Assembly: GCF_900109745.1 (NCBI RefSeq)
Contig: NZ_FOAV01000001.1
Coordinates: 434,001 to 498,000, forward strand
From: Roseateles sp. YR242
GTDB taxonomy: Bacteria; Pseudomonadota; Gammaproteobacteria; Burkholderiales; Burkholderiaceae_C
DNA length: 64,000 nt
Direction of reading: 5' to 3'
Every line of letters begins with the position of its first letter. The first letter of the stretch is position 1. Positions 41,982 through 52,030 of the stretch are shown piece by piece. The notes below the pieces were generated by a model. It worked only from the letters and a program-made list of their open reading frames with translations, had not been told where the DNA came from and made no database searches. Position numbers and translations under genes: made by a program.

Positions 41982-43217
41982 TCAGCCCTTGGGCACCTTC
42001 CGCACCAAACTGGCCGCTCCAATGCCCATCAGCAACGCCAGGGACGCGCCGATGAACACGGCGTTGTTCCACTGGCGATCCATGAGTGCACCGAAGATGG
42101 GCGCCGCCACGGCGAAACCGGTGTCCAAGCCGGAATAGACCGTGCCGTAAACCCGTCCAGTGGCGCCGGGAGGTGCGGCTTTCTTGATCAACATGTCTCG
42201 CGACGGACCCGCCAGACCGGTACCAAACCCCGCCAACGCAGCAGCAACCAGCGCCATGCCCGCCGGCAGCCAGCCCGTGCCGGTCAGCGCCAGCAACACC
42301 GCAGCGCCTGTCATGGCCCAAGCGATGTTGCGCTCCAGATTCTGGGAACGCGCCACCAGGAAGCCCCCCAGCACCATGCCGATGGCCCCACACACCATGT
42401 AGCCGGTCACCACCCACTTGGTCACCGTCAGGTCCAGCCCATACATCGCATTCAGCGCCGGTGACGCAAAGCTCTGGATGGAACTCAGCGCGGACGTGGT
42501 GAAGAAGAAAAACGAGAAGCACAGCCACACCGAGGGCAGCTTCAGGAAGGCCATCGGATGCTCATGGACTGGCGCGGCGGCACCGGCCTTCTCATGCCCC
42601 CAGGCCCCCTGGCTGTCATCGATGGCATCGCGCTGCAACGCCAGCAGCGCGATCACGAACAGCGCCCACGCCGCAGTGGCGGCATAGCCCAACCGCCAGT
42701 TCCCGCCGGTGCCCTCATAGATCCAGAGCAGCAGCACCGGCGCAAAGGCCCAGCCAATATTGCCGGTGATGCCGTGGACCGAAAAGGCGTGGCCCAGACG
42801 GGCCTGGGACACCCGCTTGTTGAGGATGGTGAAGTCCACCGGATGGAACGGTGAATTGCCCAGCCCCGCCAGGGCCGCCGCCAGCGCCAGCCCGGAGAAG
42901 CCATGTGCCGTGCCCGCCGCCACCGACGCCAGCACAAAACAGCCCAGCGCCAGGAACAGGATGGGCCGCGCCCCAGTGCGGTCCACCAGAAAGCCGGACA
43001 AGGCCTGCCCCACCCCGCTGATGACAAAGAAAATGCTGACCAGCAGCCCCAGCTCCGAATAGCTCAGCCCGAACTCCCGCATGAACACGGGGAACAGCGG
43101 CGGCAGCAGCATGTGGAAGAAATGCGAGGTGCCGTGGGCCAGGCCGATCAGGCTGATCGTCTGGATGTCTCGTTTGGCGCTCTGTGCGGCGCTCAGCGGC
43201 AAGGTGGCTGTATTCAT
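41982..43217 (-). CDS. MFS transporter, fosmidomycin-resistance-like
   Basis: This is a 411-residue major facilitator with 12 predicted helices. I chose the ATG at 43217 (MNTATLPLSAAQSAKRD). The first helix and loop, LIGLAHGTSHFFHMLLPPLF, continue into PVFMREFGLSYSELGLLVS, typical of the Fsr-type subgroup. The loop 2-3 motif is DRTGARP. An AraC-type regulator is divergently encoded 69 bases away, so export of a compound sensed by that regulator is likely. The substrate is unknown. Confidence 0.87.
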   Translation of the reverse strand: MNTATLPLSAAQSAKRDIQTISLIGLAHGTSHFFHMLLPPLFPVFMREFGLSYSELGLLVSIFFVISGVGQALSGFLVDRTGARPILFLALGCFVLASVAAGTAHGFSGLALAAALAGLGNSPFHPVDFTILNKRVSQARLGHAFSVHGITGNIGWAFAPVLLLWIYEGTGGNWRLGYAATAAWALFVIALLALQRDAIDDSQGAWGHEKAGAAAPVHEHPMAFLKLPSVWLCFSFFFFTTSALSSIQSFASPALNAMYGLDLTVTKWVVTGYMVCGAIGMVLGGFLVARSQNLERNIAWAMTGAAVLLALTGTGWLPAGMALVAAALAGFGTGLAGPSRDMLIKKAAPPGATGRVYGTVYSGLDTGFAVAAPIFGALMDRQWNNAVFIGASLALLMGIGAASLVRKVPKG

Positions 43218-43286
43218 GGTGCGGATGTTGTCAGGCTGGCGGCGTCGCAATTACGATAGCCGGACAAGTTCTGTCGAGATTCCGTC

Positions 43287-44243
43287 ATGGCCAAAAAACC
43301 TGTCCGCAGCCCAGAACCTACCGGACCCGCCGGCCTCACGGCAAGTACGGCCCGGCCTGTGGCCACGCCTGGGCATCGCGCTCGCCCCCTGGCCGGGTCC
43401 GGGTCTGCATCTGCCCGCGCATCTGCATTCGCGCCCGCTGCCGCGCCCGGCCGCACCAGCCTGCCGCCGCTGGATCCGCGCCGCTACGCCCCCAGCGACG
43501 AGCGCCCCGTCCGCGCCAAGTCCCGCAGCATGGACAGCCATGTGGACATCCAGGCGCATCGCCACGACTGGGGCCAGTTCGTCTTCTCCGTCAGCGGCGT
43601 GGTGCGGGTCAACACGGAACGCGCCGCCTTTCTGCTGCCGCCGTCCCGCGCCGTCTGGATCCCGGCCGGTGTGGAGCATGCGGTGACGGCGGTGGAACGC
43701 TGCGAACTGCGCACCCTCTACCTGCACCGCCCGCCCTGCGGCCATGAAGTCTGGCTGGGCAACCGCGTTCTGGAGGTCTCGCCCCTGCTGCGGGAACTGG
43801 TGGTGCAGATGGCCCTGGACGAAGTGCAGCAGCAACACGCGGTGGCCGACCGCGAACGCTGGCTGGCGCACCTGATCCTGGACGAGATCCGCCGCGCCCG
43901 CAGCCTGCGCCTGGGCGTGGACTTGCCGACGGACAAGCGCCTGCGCCGCCTTTGCGAGGCCGTGCTGGCCGACCCGCAGCGCTTTGCCAACCTTGAGGAT
44001 TGGGCGGGCCTGGTAGGCGCCAGCGCCCGAACCGTCTCCCGCCTGTTCCGCCAGGAACTGGGGAGCAGCTATGCGCAATGGCGCCAGCAGGCCCTGCTGG
44101 CCGAAGCCCTGCGCCTGGCGGCCCACCGCAAGCCCATGGGCGTCATCGCCAGCGAACTGGGTTATGCCAGCGCCAGTGCGTTTTCCGCGATGGTCACCCG
44201 CACCGTGGGCATGCCACCGAGCCGCTTTTTCGAACAGGTCTGA
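43287..44243 (+). CDS. AraC-family transcription regulator with cupin sensor
   Basis: This 318-residue regulator has a low-complexity N-terminus of about 75 residues, rich in Pro, Ala, Ser and Arg. An AraC_binding cupin-like domain follows ([40 protein letters not shown]), and then the AraC helix-turn-helix pair from about residue 225 ([20 protein letters not shown], then [20 protein letters not shown]). It resembles NimR/YdeC-type regulators that control a divergent transporter, here the MFS gene. It probably represses or activates the intergenic 69-base region. Confidence 0.87.
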   Translation: MAKKPVRSPEPTGPAGLTASTARPVATPGHRARPLAGSGSASARASAFAPAAAPGRTSLPPLDPRRYAPSDERPVRAKSRSMDSHVDIQAHRHDWGQFVFSVSGVVRVNTERAAFLLPPSRAVWIPAGVEHAVTAVERCELRTLYLHRPPCGHEVWLGNRVLEVSPLLRELVVQMALDEVQQQHAVADRERWLAHLILDEIRRARSLRLGVDLPTDKRLRRLCEAVLADPQRFANLEDWAGLVGASARTVSRLFRQELGSSYAQWRQQALLAEALRLAAHRKPMGVIASELGYASASAFSAMVTRTVGMPPSRFFEQV

Positions 44244-44395
44244 ACCGCCCCCCTACGACCGCCGCCTATTTCCCATCGAGCCGCCAGCGAGCCCCAAGCG
44301 TTGATGCACATCGCTGCCGTGCCCAGTGTGGCGTCCGCGCGAACGGAAGCCCTGCTGGACTCGATGGCATCCGTCCCCCACCTAGAATCCGACGC

Positions 44396-45502
44396 ATGGA
44401 CCAGGTTTTGCTCGATTTCGACCGCCAGGACGCTCAAGGCGCCACCTGCACCGCCCACGCGTGGGCCAAGGTGCCCGCGCCTCTGACACCCAGCCAGCGA
44501 CAGTCCCTCAAGCAGCGCGCCAAGGAACTGCTGGCCGCCAAGGGCGCCGTACTGGTGGCGCACTACTACGTGGACGGTGATCTGCAGGACCTCGCGCAGG
44601 AAACCGGCGGCATCGTCTCCGACTCGCTGGAGATGGCCCGCTTTGGCCGCGACCACGCCGCCAGCACGCTGGTGGTGGCGGGCGTGCGTTTCATGGGTGA
44701 GACCGCCAAGATCCTGAGCCCCGAAAAACGCGTGCTCATGCCCGACCTGGAAGCCACCTGCTCCCTGGACCTGGGCTGCCCCGCCGACGAATTCGCTGCC
44801 TTCTGCGACGCCCACCCGGACCGCACCGTGGTGGTGTATGCCAACACCAGCGCCGCCGTGAAGGCGCGCGCGGACTGGATGGTGACCAGTTCCTGCGCAC
44901 TGGAGATCGTCTCGGAACTCAAGGCCCGGGGCGAGAAGATCCTCTGGGCTCCGGACCGCCACCTCGGCCGCTACATCCAGGACCAGACCGGTGCGGACAT
45001 GCTGATGTGGAACGGCGCCTGCATCGTGCACGATGAATTCAAGGGCCTGGAGCTGGAGCTGCTGCGTGAACAGCATCCCGGCGCCATGATCCTTGTCCAC
45101 CCGGAGTCTCCCGCCTCCGTGGTCGCCCAGGCAGACGTGGTGGGTTCCACCTCCGCGCTGATCAAGGCGGTGGTGGAAGGCCAGGCCCGCGAATACGTGG
45201 TGGCCACCGACAACGGCATCCTGCACCGCATGCGCCAGCTGGCGCCGGACAAGGTGCTCATCGAAGCCCCCACCGCCGGCAACAGCGCCACCTGCAAGAG
45301 CTGCGCCCATTGCCCCTGGATGGCCATGAACGGCTTGCAGGGCGTGGTGGACTGCCTGGAGCGTGGCCTGGGCGAGATCCATGTCGAGCAGCCCGTGCGT
45401 GTACAGGCGCTGTCCTGCATCACCCGCATGCTGGACTTCACCGCCGCGCTGAAAGCGCGCACGGCCGCCGGCAGCATGACGCCGGGCATGGGCGCGGCCT
45501 GA
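44396..45502 (+). CDS. nadA: Quinolinate synthase NadA
   Basis: NadA condenses iminoaspartate and dihydroxyacetone phosphate to quinolinate, the second step of de novo NAD synthesis, with a [4Fe-4S] cluster. The ATG at 44396 ([15 protein letters not shown]) gives 368 residues. Three cluster Cys are visible: C122 in [12 protein letters not shown], one in [11 protein letters not shown], and one in [10 protein letters not shown]. The substrate motifs [15 protein letters not shown] and [18 protein letters not shown] match long-form (type A) enzymes. nadB, which makes its substrate, is 466 bases away on the opposite strand with comFB between. Confidence 0.95.
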   Translation: MDQVLLDFDRQDAQGATCTAHAWAKVPAPLTPSQRQSLKQRAKELLAAKGAVLVAHYYVDGDLQDLAQETGGIVSDSLEMARFGRDHAASTLVVAGVRFMGETAKILSPEKRVLMPDLEATCSLDLGCPADEFAAFCDAHPDRTVVVYANTSAAVKARADWMVTSSCALEIVSELKARGEKILWAPDRHLGRYIQDQTGADMLMWNGACIVHDEFKGLELELLREQHPGAMILVHPESPASVVAQADVVGSTSALIKAVVEGQAREYVVATDNGILHRMRQLAPDKVLIEAPTAGNSATCKSCAHCPWMAMNGLQGVVDCLERGLGEIHVEQPVRVQALSCITRMLDFTAALKARTAAGSMTPGMGAA

Positions 45503-45642
45503 GCCACGACGGCCCGGTCCCGGCGTACGCCCCACCTCGTACCCGCGCAAACGAGCGGCCGCCGGGGCTTTCCATGAGGGGCTTGCCGCCCCTATGCTGT
45601 GGTTACCGCTGCATTCAAGCGCACAGCCAGCTGGACCAAGCC

Positions 45643-45930
45643 ATGGACTTCACCTCGCTCTACAACCACCATGAACGGGAAGTGTTCGCTGCGGTCATGG
45701 AGACCGCGCCGTCCTACCCCGACATCATCGCCAACAACGAACTGCTGGTGGACGTGGCCTGCGTGGCGCTGAACCGCCTGCCTCCGCGCTACATCCGGCA
45801 TGAGGTGGACTACTCCTTCTACCTGACCGAACAGGAGCGGCTGGACGTGGACGCCGCCATCAAGGAGGCCGTCAACTACGCCTTCAATTTCGTGCAGGCC
45901 CGCAGTGTGCTGCGCTCCAAGCGCCAGTGA
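45643..45930 (+). CDS. ComFB-family late competence protein homologue
   Basis: This 95-residue protein matches the ComFB domain: YNHHEREVFAAVMETAPSYP, then VACVALNRLPPRYIRHEVDY and the C-terminal helix AAIKEAVNYAFNFVQARSVL. Some ComFB proteins bind cyclic dinucleotides (cyanobacterial and Bacillus members), but the binding residues were not traced here. It is read from its own ATG at 45643, 140 bases after nadA, and is convergent with nadB. Confidence 0.85.
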   Translation: MDFTSLYNHHEREVFAAVMETAPSYPDIIANNELLVDVACVALNRLPPRYIRHEVDYSFYLTEQERLDVDAAIKEAVNYAFNFVQARSVLRSKRQ

Positions 45931-45967
45931 GCTGCTATGAGCTGCTATGAGCTGCACATTAGGCTGA

Positions 45968-47590
45968 TCACCGGCGCGCGGCCGAGTTGACCAGCACGGT
46001 CGGCAGGCTCGCCGGCAAGGTGCGTGGATAGTCGCGGCTGAAATGCAACCCGCGGCTCTCATGCCGCAGCAGGGCGGAACGCACGATCAGCTCGGCGCAA
46101 TCCACCAGGTTGCGCAACTCCAGCAGGTCGCGGCTGACGCGGAAGTTGGCGTAGTAATCCTCGATCTCGCCACGCAGCAGGTCGATGCGGTGCAACGCCC
46201 GCTCCAGCCGCTTGGTGGTGCGCACGATGCCCACGTAGTTCCACATCAGCAGGCGCAGCTCATCCCAGTTGTGGGCAATGACCACCTGCTCGTCGGCATC
46301 TTCCACCTGGCTTTCGTCCCAGGCTGGCAGCGGCGCGGGTTCGGGCTCCGCGTGGCTGGTGATGTCCTGCGCGCAGGTCTGGCCCAGCACCACACATTCC
46401 AGCAACGAGTTGCTGGCCAGGCGGTTGGCGCCGTGCAGGCCGCTGTAGGCCGTCTCGCCCACGGCGTAGAGGCCGGGCAGGTCCGCCCTGCCGCTGAGAT
46501 CGGCCACCACACCGCCGCAGGTGAAGTGCACCGCCGGCACCACCGGGATGGGCTGGCGGGCGATGTCGATGCCCAGAGCCAGGCAGCGCGCATGCACCGT
46601 GGGGAAGTGCTCCTTCAGGAAGGCTTCGCCCAGGTGGGTCGCATCCAGCCAGACATGGTCCAGGCCGTGCTTCTTCATTTCGAAGTCGATCGCCCGGGCC
46701 ACCACGTCGCGCGGTGCCAGCTCCATGCGGGCATCGTGCGCCGCCATGAAGCGAGTGCCGTCCGGCAGCTTCAGGTGGCCACCCTCGCCGCGCAGCGCCT
46801 CGGTGATGAGGAAGCTGCGCTCCTGCGGGTGGTACAGGCAGGTGGGATGGAACTGGATGAATTCCATGTTGGCGATACGACAGCCCGCGCGCCAGGCCAT
46901 GGCAATGCCGTCTCCGGTGGAGGTGTCCGGATTGGTCGTGTAGCGGTAGACCTTGCCGGCGCCGCCGGTGGCCATCACCACGGCACGGGCGGCAATGGCG
47001 TCCACCCGCTGGGCATCCATGTCCAGCGCATAGATGCCGTAGCACCGGGAGGGTTCGTCGCGCTGCACGTGGCGCGAGGTGATCAGATCCAGCGCCATCC
47101 AGCGCTGGCGCAGCTCGATGTTGGGGTGATTGCGGGCTTTCTCCAGCAGGGCATCGTGGATGGCCTTGCCGGTGGCATCCGCCGCATGGGCAATGCGGCG
47201 GACCGCATGGCCGCCTTCACGGGTGAGGTGCAGGCCCAGCGGGCCCTGCTCGTCCGCCGTGAAGGGCACGCCCTGCGCCACCAGCCAGCCGACAGCGTCG
47301 GCACTGCGCTCGGCAATGAAACGGGCGGTGGCTTCGTCCACCAGGCCGGCGCCGGCTTCCTGGGTGTCCTTGACGTGGCTCTCGATGCTGTCGTCCCGGC
47401 CCAGCACGCCGACGATGCCGCCCTGCGCCCAGGCGGTGGCCGCCTCGTTGAGCTCACGCTTGGCCAGCACGATCACTGGCACCTGGTCCGCGAGGTGCAA
47501 CGCCACGGTCAGGCCGGCCAGGCCAGCCCCCACGATCACCACCGGCGCCTGGGTGGCGGCGGTCCGAACTGCAGCAGCACTCATCGTCAT
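45968..47590 (-). CDS. nadB: L-aspartate oxidase NadB
   Basis: NadB is the FAD enzyme that oxidises aspartate to iminoaspartate for NadA. The 540 residues show the FAD-binding start VVIVGAGLAGLTVALHLA, the covalent-free succinate-dehydrogenase-like core (ELNEAATAWAQGGIVGVLG), the active-site region HLTREGGHAVRRIAHAADAT, the capping segment FIQFHPTCLYHPQERSFLIT with the catalytic Arg nearby, and the FAD loop AVGETAYSGLHGANRLASNS. The helical C-terminus is complete. It faces nadA and comFB. Confidence 0.95.
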   Translation of the reverse strand: MTMSAAAVRTAATQAPVVIVGAGLAGLTVALHLADQVPVIVLAKRELNEAATAWAQGGIVGVLGRDDSIESHVKDTQEAGAGLVDEATARFIAERSADAVGWLVAQGVPFTADEQGPLGLHLTREGGHAVRRIAHAADATGKAIHDALLEKARNHPNIELRQRWMALDLITSRHVQRDEPSRCYGIYALDMDAQRVDAIAARAVVMATGGAGKVYRYTTNPDTSTGDGIAMAWRAGCRIANMEFIQFHPTCLYHPQERSFLITEALRGEGGHLKLPDGTRFMAAHDARMELAPRDVVARAIDFEMKKHGLDHVWLDATHLGEAFLKEHFPTVHARCLALGIDIARQPIPVVPAVHFTCGGVVADLSGRADLPGLYAVGETAYSGLHGANRLASNSLLECVVLGQTCAQDITSHAEPEPAPLPAWDESQVEDADEQVVIAHNWDELRLLMWNYVGIVRTTKRLERALHRIDLLRGEIEDYYANFRVSRDLLELRNLVDCAELIVRSALLRHESRGLHFSRDYPRTLPASLPTVLVNSAARR

Positions 47591-47642
47591 CGCCCATTCA
47601 TCAGGGCGTCATCGCTTGGGAGCTGGCGATTCTAAGGGGCGC

Positions 47643-49697
47643 TTACTGTGGCCGCTTGGCCACCAGGGTCAGGATGTCGTAGCTGGCCACCAGTTCCCCA
47701 TGCTGGTTGGTCACCTGCACGTCCCAGGCCACCACGCCCTGGGGCGGCTGGTCGGGGCGGTTGCCGCGGTCGATGCGTCGCTTGCAGGTCAGCCGTGCCT
47801 GGATGGTGTCGCCGATGGCTACCGGGTTGATGAAGCGCAGCGTGTCCAGCCCGTAGTTGGCCAGCACCGGGCCCGGCGCGGGCGACACAAACAGCCCGGC
47901 GGCGGCCGACAGCACGAAATAGCCATGGGCAATGCGCTTGCCGAATTGCGTGTCCTTGGCGGCCACCTCGTCGAAGTGCATGTAGAAATAGTCGCCCGAG
48001 ATGCCCCCGAAGTTGACGATGTCAGCCTCGGACACCGTGCGGCGATGCGTGAGCAGCGAATCGCCCACCTCGATCTCCTCGAAATGCTTGCGGAAGGGAT
48101 GCACCACATCCTCCCGCACCGCCCCACCGCGCACATATTCCCCGGTGATGGCCGTCAGCATGGTGGGCGAGCTTTGCACGGCGCAGCGCTGCAGGTAGTG
48201 CTTCACCGCCCGAATGCCGCCGAGCTCTTCACCGCCACCCGCGCGCCCCGGGCCGCCATGCTTGAGCATGGGCAACGGGGAGCCGTGGCCGGTGGATTCT
48301 CCGGCGGCTTCGCGGTCCAGCACCAGCAACCGGCCGTGGAAGGCGCCCGCATGCAGCACGGCCTGCGCCGCCAGCGCGGGGGTCCGGGTCACGACCGATC
48401 CCACCAGCGAGCCACGGCCCTTGGCGGCCAGCGCCAGCGCCTCGTCGAAATCGGCATAGGTCATCAGCGTGGAGACAGGGCCGAAGGCTTCGATGCTGTG
48501 GACAGCCTCGTTGCGCATCGCGTCACGGCACAGCAGCAGCGTCGGCGCGAAGAACGCGCCGTCCCCGACACCCTCCCCCAGAGGCGCGAATCCATCGCGC
48601 TCGCCAAACACGACTTCGTTGCCCTGCGCCAGTTGGGTGAGCCGCTCTGCCACGTCGGCCTGCTGCGCCTTGGACGCGAGCGCGCCCATGCGCACGCCCT
48701 CGATGGCCGGGTCGCCGACCTTGATCTTTGCCAGCCGTTCACGCAGCGCAGCGGCCACGGCGTCCACCTGTGCGGCTGGCACGATGGCGCGGCGGATGGC
48801 GGTGCACTTCTGGCCGGCCTTGGCGCTCATCTCTCGCAGGACCTCCTTCACAAAGAGGTCGAACTCCGGATCGCTCGGCTGCACGTCGGGTGCGAGGATG
48901 GCGCAGTTGAGGCTGTCTGCCTCGGCGTTGAAGGGCACCGAGCGGCGCACCAGGTTCGGGTTCACGCGCAGTTGGGCGGCGGTGTCCGCCGAGCCGGTGA
49001 AGGTCACCACATCGGTCTCCAGCAGCCGGTCCAGCAGGTCGCCAGCGCCGCCGATCACCAGTTGCAGCGCACCGGCCGGCAGCAGGCCGGACGCCTCGAT
49101 CATGCGCACGCAGGCTTCGGCCACATAGCTGGTGGCGGTGGCCGGCTTGATGATGCAGGGCATGCCTGCCACGAAGCTCGGCGCGAACTTCTCCAGCATG
49201 CCCCACATCGGGAAGTTGAACGCGTTGATGTGCACGGCCACGCCGCGCCGGGGCACCAGCACATGGGTGCCCACGAACTGGCCCAGCTTGCCCAGCGGTG
49301 TGGCGGGGCCTTCGTGCACCACGTTGCTGGAGGGCAGCTCCCGGCGCGCCATTGACGCGTAAGCGAACAGGGTGCCGATACCGCCTTCGATGTCGATCCA
49401 CGAGTCTGGCCGTGTCGCTCCGGTGTGGGCGGAGATTGCATAGAGCGCCTCCTTGCGCTCCATCAGGTAGGTGGCCAGTGCCTTGAGGATGGCGGCGCGG
49501 CGTTGGTAGTCCAGCGCCAGCAGGGCGGGCAAGGTCTGGCGGCGGGCGAAGTCCAGGCTTTCACCGAAGTCGATGGCTTCGGCGTGGGTCTGCGCCACCA
49601 GCTGCCCGTTGACGGCGCTGTGCAGCCCCCCGGCGGCGGCGGTGCCCACCCAACGCCCGCCGATGAGACTTTGAAGAACAGGAGCAGCAACTGTCAT
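47643..49697 (-). CDS. paaZ: PaaZ, bifunctional oxepin-CoA hydrolase / aldehyde dehydrogenase
   Basis: PaaZ opens the oxepin-CoA ring and oxidises the resulting semialdehyde in the phenylacetate pathway. The 684 residues contain an N-terminal aldehyde dehydrogenase domain ([20 protein letters not shown]; catalytic Cys in [11 protein letters not shown]; the Glu in FNAEADSLN) and a C-terminal MaoC-type hydratase domain from about 540 ([20 protein letters not shown], then [20 protein letters not shown]). Fusion of the two is diagnostic of PaaZ. It is separated from the rest of the paa cluster by a 73-bp repeat array. Confidence 0.94.
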   Translation of the reverse strand: MTVAAPVLQSLIGGRWVGTAAAGGLHSAVNGQLVAQTHAEAIDFGESLDFARRQTLPALLALDYQRRAAILKALATYLMERKEALYAISAHTGATRPDSWIDIEGGIGTLFAYASMARRELPSSNVVHEGPATPLGKLGQFVGTHVLVPRRGVAVHINAFNFPMWGMLEKFAPSFVAGMPCIIKPATATSYVAEACVRMIEASGLLPAGALQLVIGGAGDLLDRLLETDVVTFTGSADTAAQLRVNPNLVRRSVPFNAEADSLNCAILAPDVQPSDPEFDLFVKEVLREMSAKAGQKCTAIRRAIVPAAQVDAVAAALRERLAKIKVGDPAIEGVRMGALASKAQQADVAERLTQLAQGNEVVFGERDGFAPLGEGVGDGAFFAPTLLLCRDAMRNEAVHSIEAFGPVSTLMTYADFDEALALAAKGRGSLVGSVVTRTPALAAQAVLHAGAFHGRLLVLDREAAGESTGHGSPLPMLKHGGPGRAGGGEELGGIRAVKHYLQRCAVQSSPTMLTAITGEYVRGGAVREDVVHPFRKHFEEIEVGDSLLTHRRTVSEADIVNFGGISGDYFYMHFDEVAAKDTQFGKRIAHGYFVLSAAAGLFVSPAPGPVLANYGLDTLRFINPVAIGDTIQARLTCKRRIDRGNRPDQPPQGVVAWDVQVTNQHGELVASYDILTLVAKRPQ

Positions 49698-49722
49698 TTC
49701 AATCCTTGAAAAAAGAGGCGCC

Positions 49723-50068
49723 AGATTTCGCGGGTGAGCGGCCTAGCGAGCGCGCCGAGGTCGGCGTGAGGAGCGCAGCCGTACCCAGATGCGGCAGATT
49801 TCGGGGGTGAGCGGCGTAGCGAGCGCGTCGAGGTCGGCGCGAGAAGCGGAGCGGTATCCAGATGCGCCAGATTTCGCGAGTGAGCGGCGCAGCGAGCGCG
49901 TCGAGGCCGGCGCGAGGAGCGCAGCCGTACCCAGATGCGCCAGATTTCGCGGGTGAGCGGCGTAGCGAGCGCGTCGAGGTCGGCGTGAGGAGCGCAGCCG
50001 TACTAGCGTACGGCGAGCACCGCAGCGCCGAGATCGGCGCGCGCAGTAGCCGAGCACCCGCGAAATCA
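49723..50068. repeat. Four 73-bp tandem repeats ending in an inverted partial copy
   Basis: Units start with AGATTTCG at 49723, 49796, 49869 and 49942 (constant 73-bp period) and share GTGAGCGGCG and GAGCGCAGCCGTAC. After the fourth unit (ends about 50014), a palindrome CCGTACTAGCGTACGG leads into a reverse-complement partial unit ending GCACCCGCGAAATC at 50068. The last unit and its inverted copy can form a long hairpin. It fills the gap between the paaZ start and the stop of the substrate-binding protein gene, which it touches. Four other short reading frames across it are repeat artefacts. Confidence 0.9.
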
Positions 50069-51223
50069 GGGTTGGAGCTTCCAGGTGGCGTTCTCAATTT
50101 TGACCATCACCCTTGCCCGCTGATCCAGCCCCAGGTGATCGTTCGGCGACATGGTGAACACCCCATGCGCGCCCGGCAGTTCCTTCACGGCTTCCAGCGC
50201 ATCGCGCAATGCCGCCCGGAACTGCGGTGTACCCGGCTGCGCCTTCTTGATGGCCACGGGGATCGCCGACTGCAGCAGCAGGCCCGCATCCCAGGCATGA
50301 CCGCCAAAGGTGGACACACTGCCCTTGCCAAACGCGTCCTCGTACTTCGTCACGTACGCCTTGGCGCTTTTCTTCGCCGGATGGTCCGCCGGCAGTTGGT
50401 CCACCACCAGCACAGGCCCGGACGGCAGGAAGGTGCCTTCCACGTCCTTGCCGCCCACCCGCAGGAAGTCGTTATTGGCCACGCCGTGGGTCTGGTAGTA
50501 CTTGCCAGCGTAGCCACGCTCCTTGAGCGTCTTCTGCGGCAGCGCGGCCGGCGTGCCGCTGCCGCCCACCAGCACCGCGTCCGGGCGGGAGGCCATGATC
50601 TTGAGCACCTGCCCGGTCACCGACGTGTCGGTACGGTTGTAGCGCTCATTGGCAACGATGCTCAGCCCCTTGCTGGCCGCCACCTTGTTGAATTCGCCAT
50701 ACCAGCCCTCGCCGTAGGCGTCTGCAAAGCCGATGTAGGCCACCGTCTTCACCCCCTGCGCCTGCATGTGGCTGGCAATGGCCAGGGCCATCATGATGTC
50801 GTTCTGCGGGGTCTTGAACACCCACTTCTTCTTGGCGTCCATCGGCTCGACGATGCGCGCCGAGGCCGCCATGGAGATCATCGGCACCTGGGCTTCAGAC
50901 ACCGCGTCGATCATCGCCAGCGAGTTGGGCGTGACGGTGGAGCCCACCACCACATCCACCTTGTGCTCGGTGATGAGCTTGCGGGTGTTGGCCACCGCCG
51001 TGGTGGTGTCCGACGCGTCGTCCAGAATGATGTAGTTGACCTTCTGCCCCGCGATGGTGGTGGGCATCAGGCTGAAGGTGTTCTTCTCCGGAATGCCCAG
51101 CGAGGCGGCCGGCCCGGTGGCCGAGACGCTCACCCCAACGTTGATGTCGGCCCGTGCCGCGCCGCCCAGGCCCAACAACGCGGCGCCGGCCACGGCCAGC
51201 AGGGTCTTCTCGATGCGTTTCAT
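50066..51223 (-). CDS. ABC-type substrate-binding protein (branched-chain amino acid/aromatic type)
   Basis: This 385-residue periplasmic binding protein of the Leu/Ile/Val-binding (Peripla_BP_6) family has a signal peptide ending at GGAARAD. The mature start DINVGVSVSATGPAASLGIP and hinge segments (VDVVVGSTVTPNSLAMIDAV; VAYIGFADAYGEGWYGEFN; GGHAWDAGLLLQSAI) are characteristic. Homologues in aromatic-degradation gene clusters bind aromatic acids. Its place between paaZ and the paa regulator suggests phenylacetate or a related acid as ligand. No permease or ATPase genes are adjacent. Confidence 0.88.
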   Translation of the reverse strand: MKRIEKTLLAVAGAALLGLGGAARADINVGVSVSATGPAASLGIPEKNTFSLMPTTIAGQKVNYIILDDASDTTTAVANTRKLITEHKVDVVVGSTVTPNSLAMIDAVSEAQVPMISMAASARIVEPMDAKKKWVFKTPQNDIMMALAIASHMQAQGVKTVAYIGFADAYGEGWYGEFNKVAASKGLSIVANERYNRTDTSVTGQVLKIMASRPDAVLVGGSGTPAALPQKTLKERGYAGKYYQTHGVANNDFLRVGGKDVEGTFLPSGPVLVVDQLPADHPAKKSAKAYVTKYEDAFGKGSVSTFGGHAWDAGLLLQSAIPVAIKKAQPGTPQFRAALRDALEAVKELPGAHGVFTMSPNDHLGLDQRARVMVKIENATWKLQP

Positions 51224-51290
51224 GGAGTCTCCTTGAAATATGTAGGTCAGGAACGCAGAGGGGAATGTGGGGTGGTCGGCGAGACGTCCC

Positions 51291-51968
51291 TCATGCCATC
51301 CGGGGGGTATCCGGCATCGGATTTGGCACAGGATCTGACGGGGTGGTCAGCGAGGTGCCCGGCGGCAGTTCGGCCTTCACCGCCCCCAGCCCACCGAAGA
51401 ACAGATCCGCCACCATGGGCGCCATGGCCTCGTAAGTCAGGGCGCCGTCCGGCCGCAGCCAGGTGAAGGTCCAGTTGATCATGCCAAACAGCAGCATGGT
51501 CAAGGGTTTGTGCAGATGGACGCCACGCAACTCCGGCCGCAAGGCCGCCACCGCATCGGCAAAACGCGCAAGCACGCGCCGCTCCACCTCGATCAGGGGG
51601 CCGCGGTGAGCCTCATCCAGGAACTTCATGTCCTCTGTCAGCACGCGGTGCTCGTGCTGCGATTCGCCGTAGGCCAGCACAAAGCTGCGGATCAGCGCCC
51701 GCAGGTGCTCCGGCGGCGGCAGTTGGCGCGCGGTGACCTCATCCACCAGGTCGGCCAGTTGCTGCAGATGGGTCTGGCAGATCAGCGCCAGCAGTTCGTG
51801 CTTGTCGCGGACGTAGTGGTAGAGCGTGGGCTTGGAGACTGCGCAGGCCTCGGCCACCTGGTTCATGGACGTGGCGGCGAAGCCATGGTTGGCAAACAGG
51901 CGAGCCGCATGGGCGAGGATCTCCTCGCGCGTGGCATCAAATCCGGGGGCGCGTCCGCGTGCCATCAA
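51291..51968 (-). CDS. paaR: TetR-family regulator, PaaR-type
   Basis: This is a 225-residue TetR-family repressor. The N-terminal helix-turn-helix is ATREEILAHAARLFANHGFA followed by SMNQVAEACAVSKPTLYHYV. The ligand-binding domain continues to about 200, with a Pro-rich tail beyond. Beta-proteobacterial paa clusters are controlled by a TetR protein (PaaR) that responds to phenylacetyl-CoA, and the position here fits. A 16-bp palindrome that could be its operator overlaps the paaG promoter. An alternative start lies one codon later. Confidence 0.82.
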   Translation of the reverse strand: MMARGRAPGFDATREEILAHAARLFANHGFAATSMNQVAEACAVSKPTLYHYVRDKHELLALICQTHLQQLADLVDEVTARQLPPPEHLRALIRSFVLAYGESQHEHRVLTEDMKFLDEAHRGPLIEVERRVLARFADAVAALRPELRGVHLHKPLTMLLFGMINWTFTWLRPDGALTYEAMAPMVADLFFGGLGAVKAELPPGTSLTTPSDPVPNPMPDTPRMA

Positions 51969-52030
51969 GTGCTTTCTCGGAAAAAAGGCGCAGAGCCTAC
52001 CAGTGCTGGTGCGGTGCCGGCGGGCACTGC

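Noticed and set aside
49723..50014. 73-bp repeats considered as a CRISPR array
   Set aside because: Units are contiguous and similar across their whole length, with no variable spacers.
49699..51466. Frames across the 73-bp repeats, including a 534-codon one on the plus strand
   Set aside because: The repeat is not a multiple of three yet stays open because of its composition; the plus frame is otherwise antisense to the binding-protein gene.
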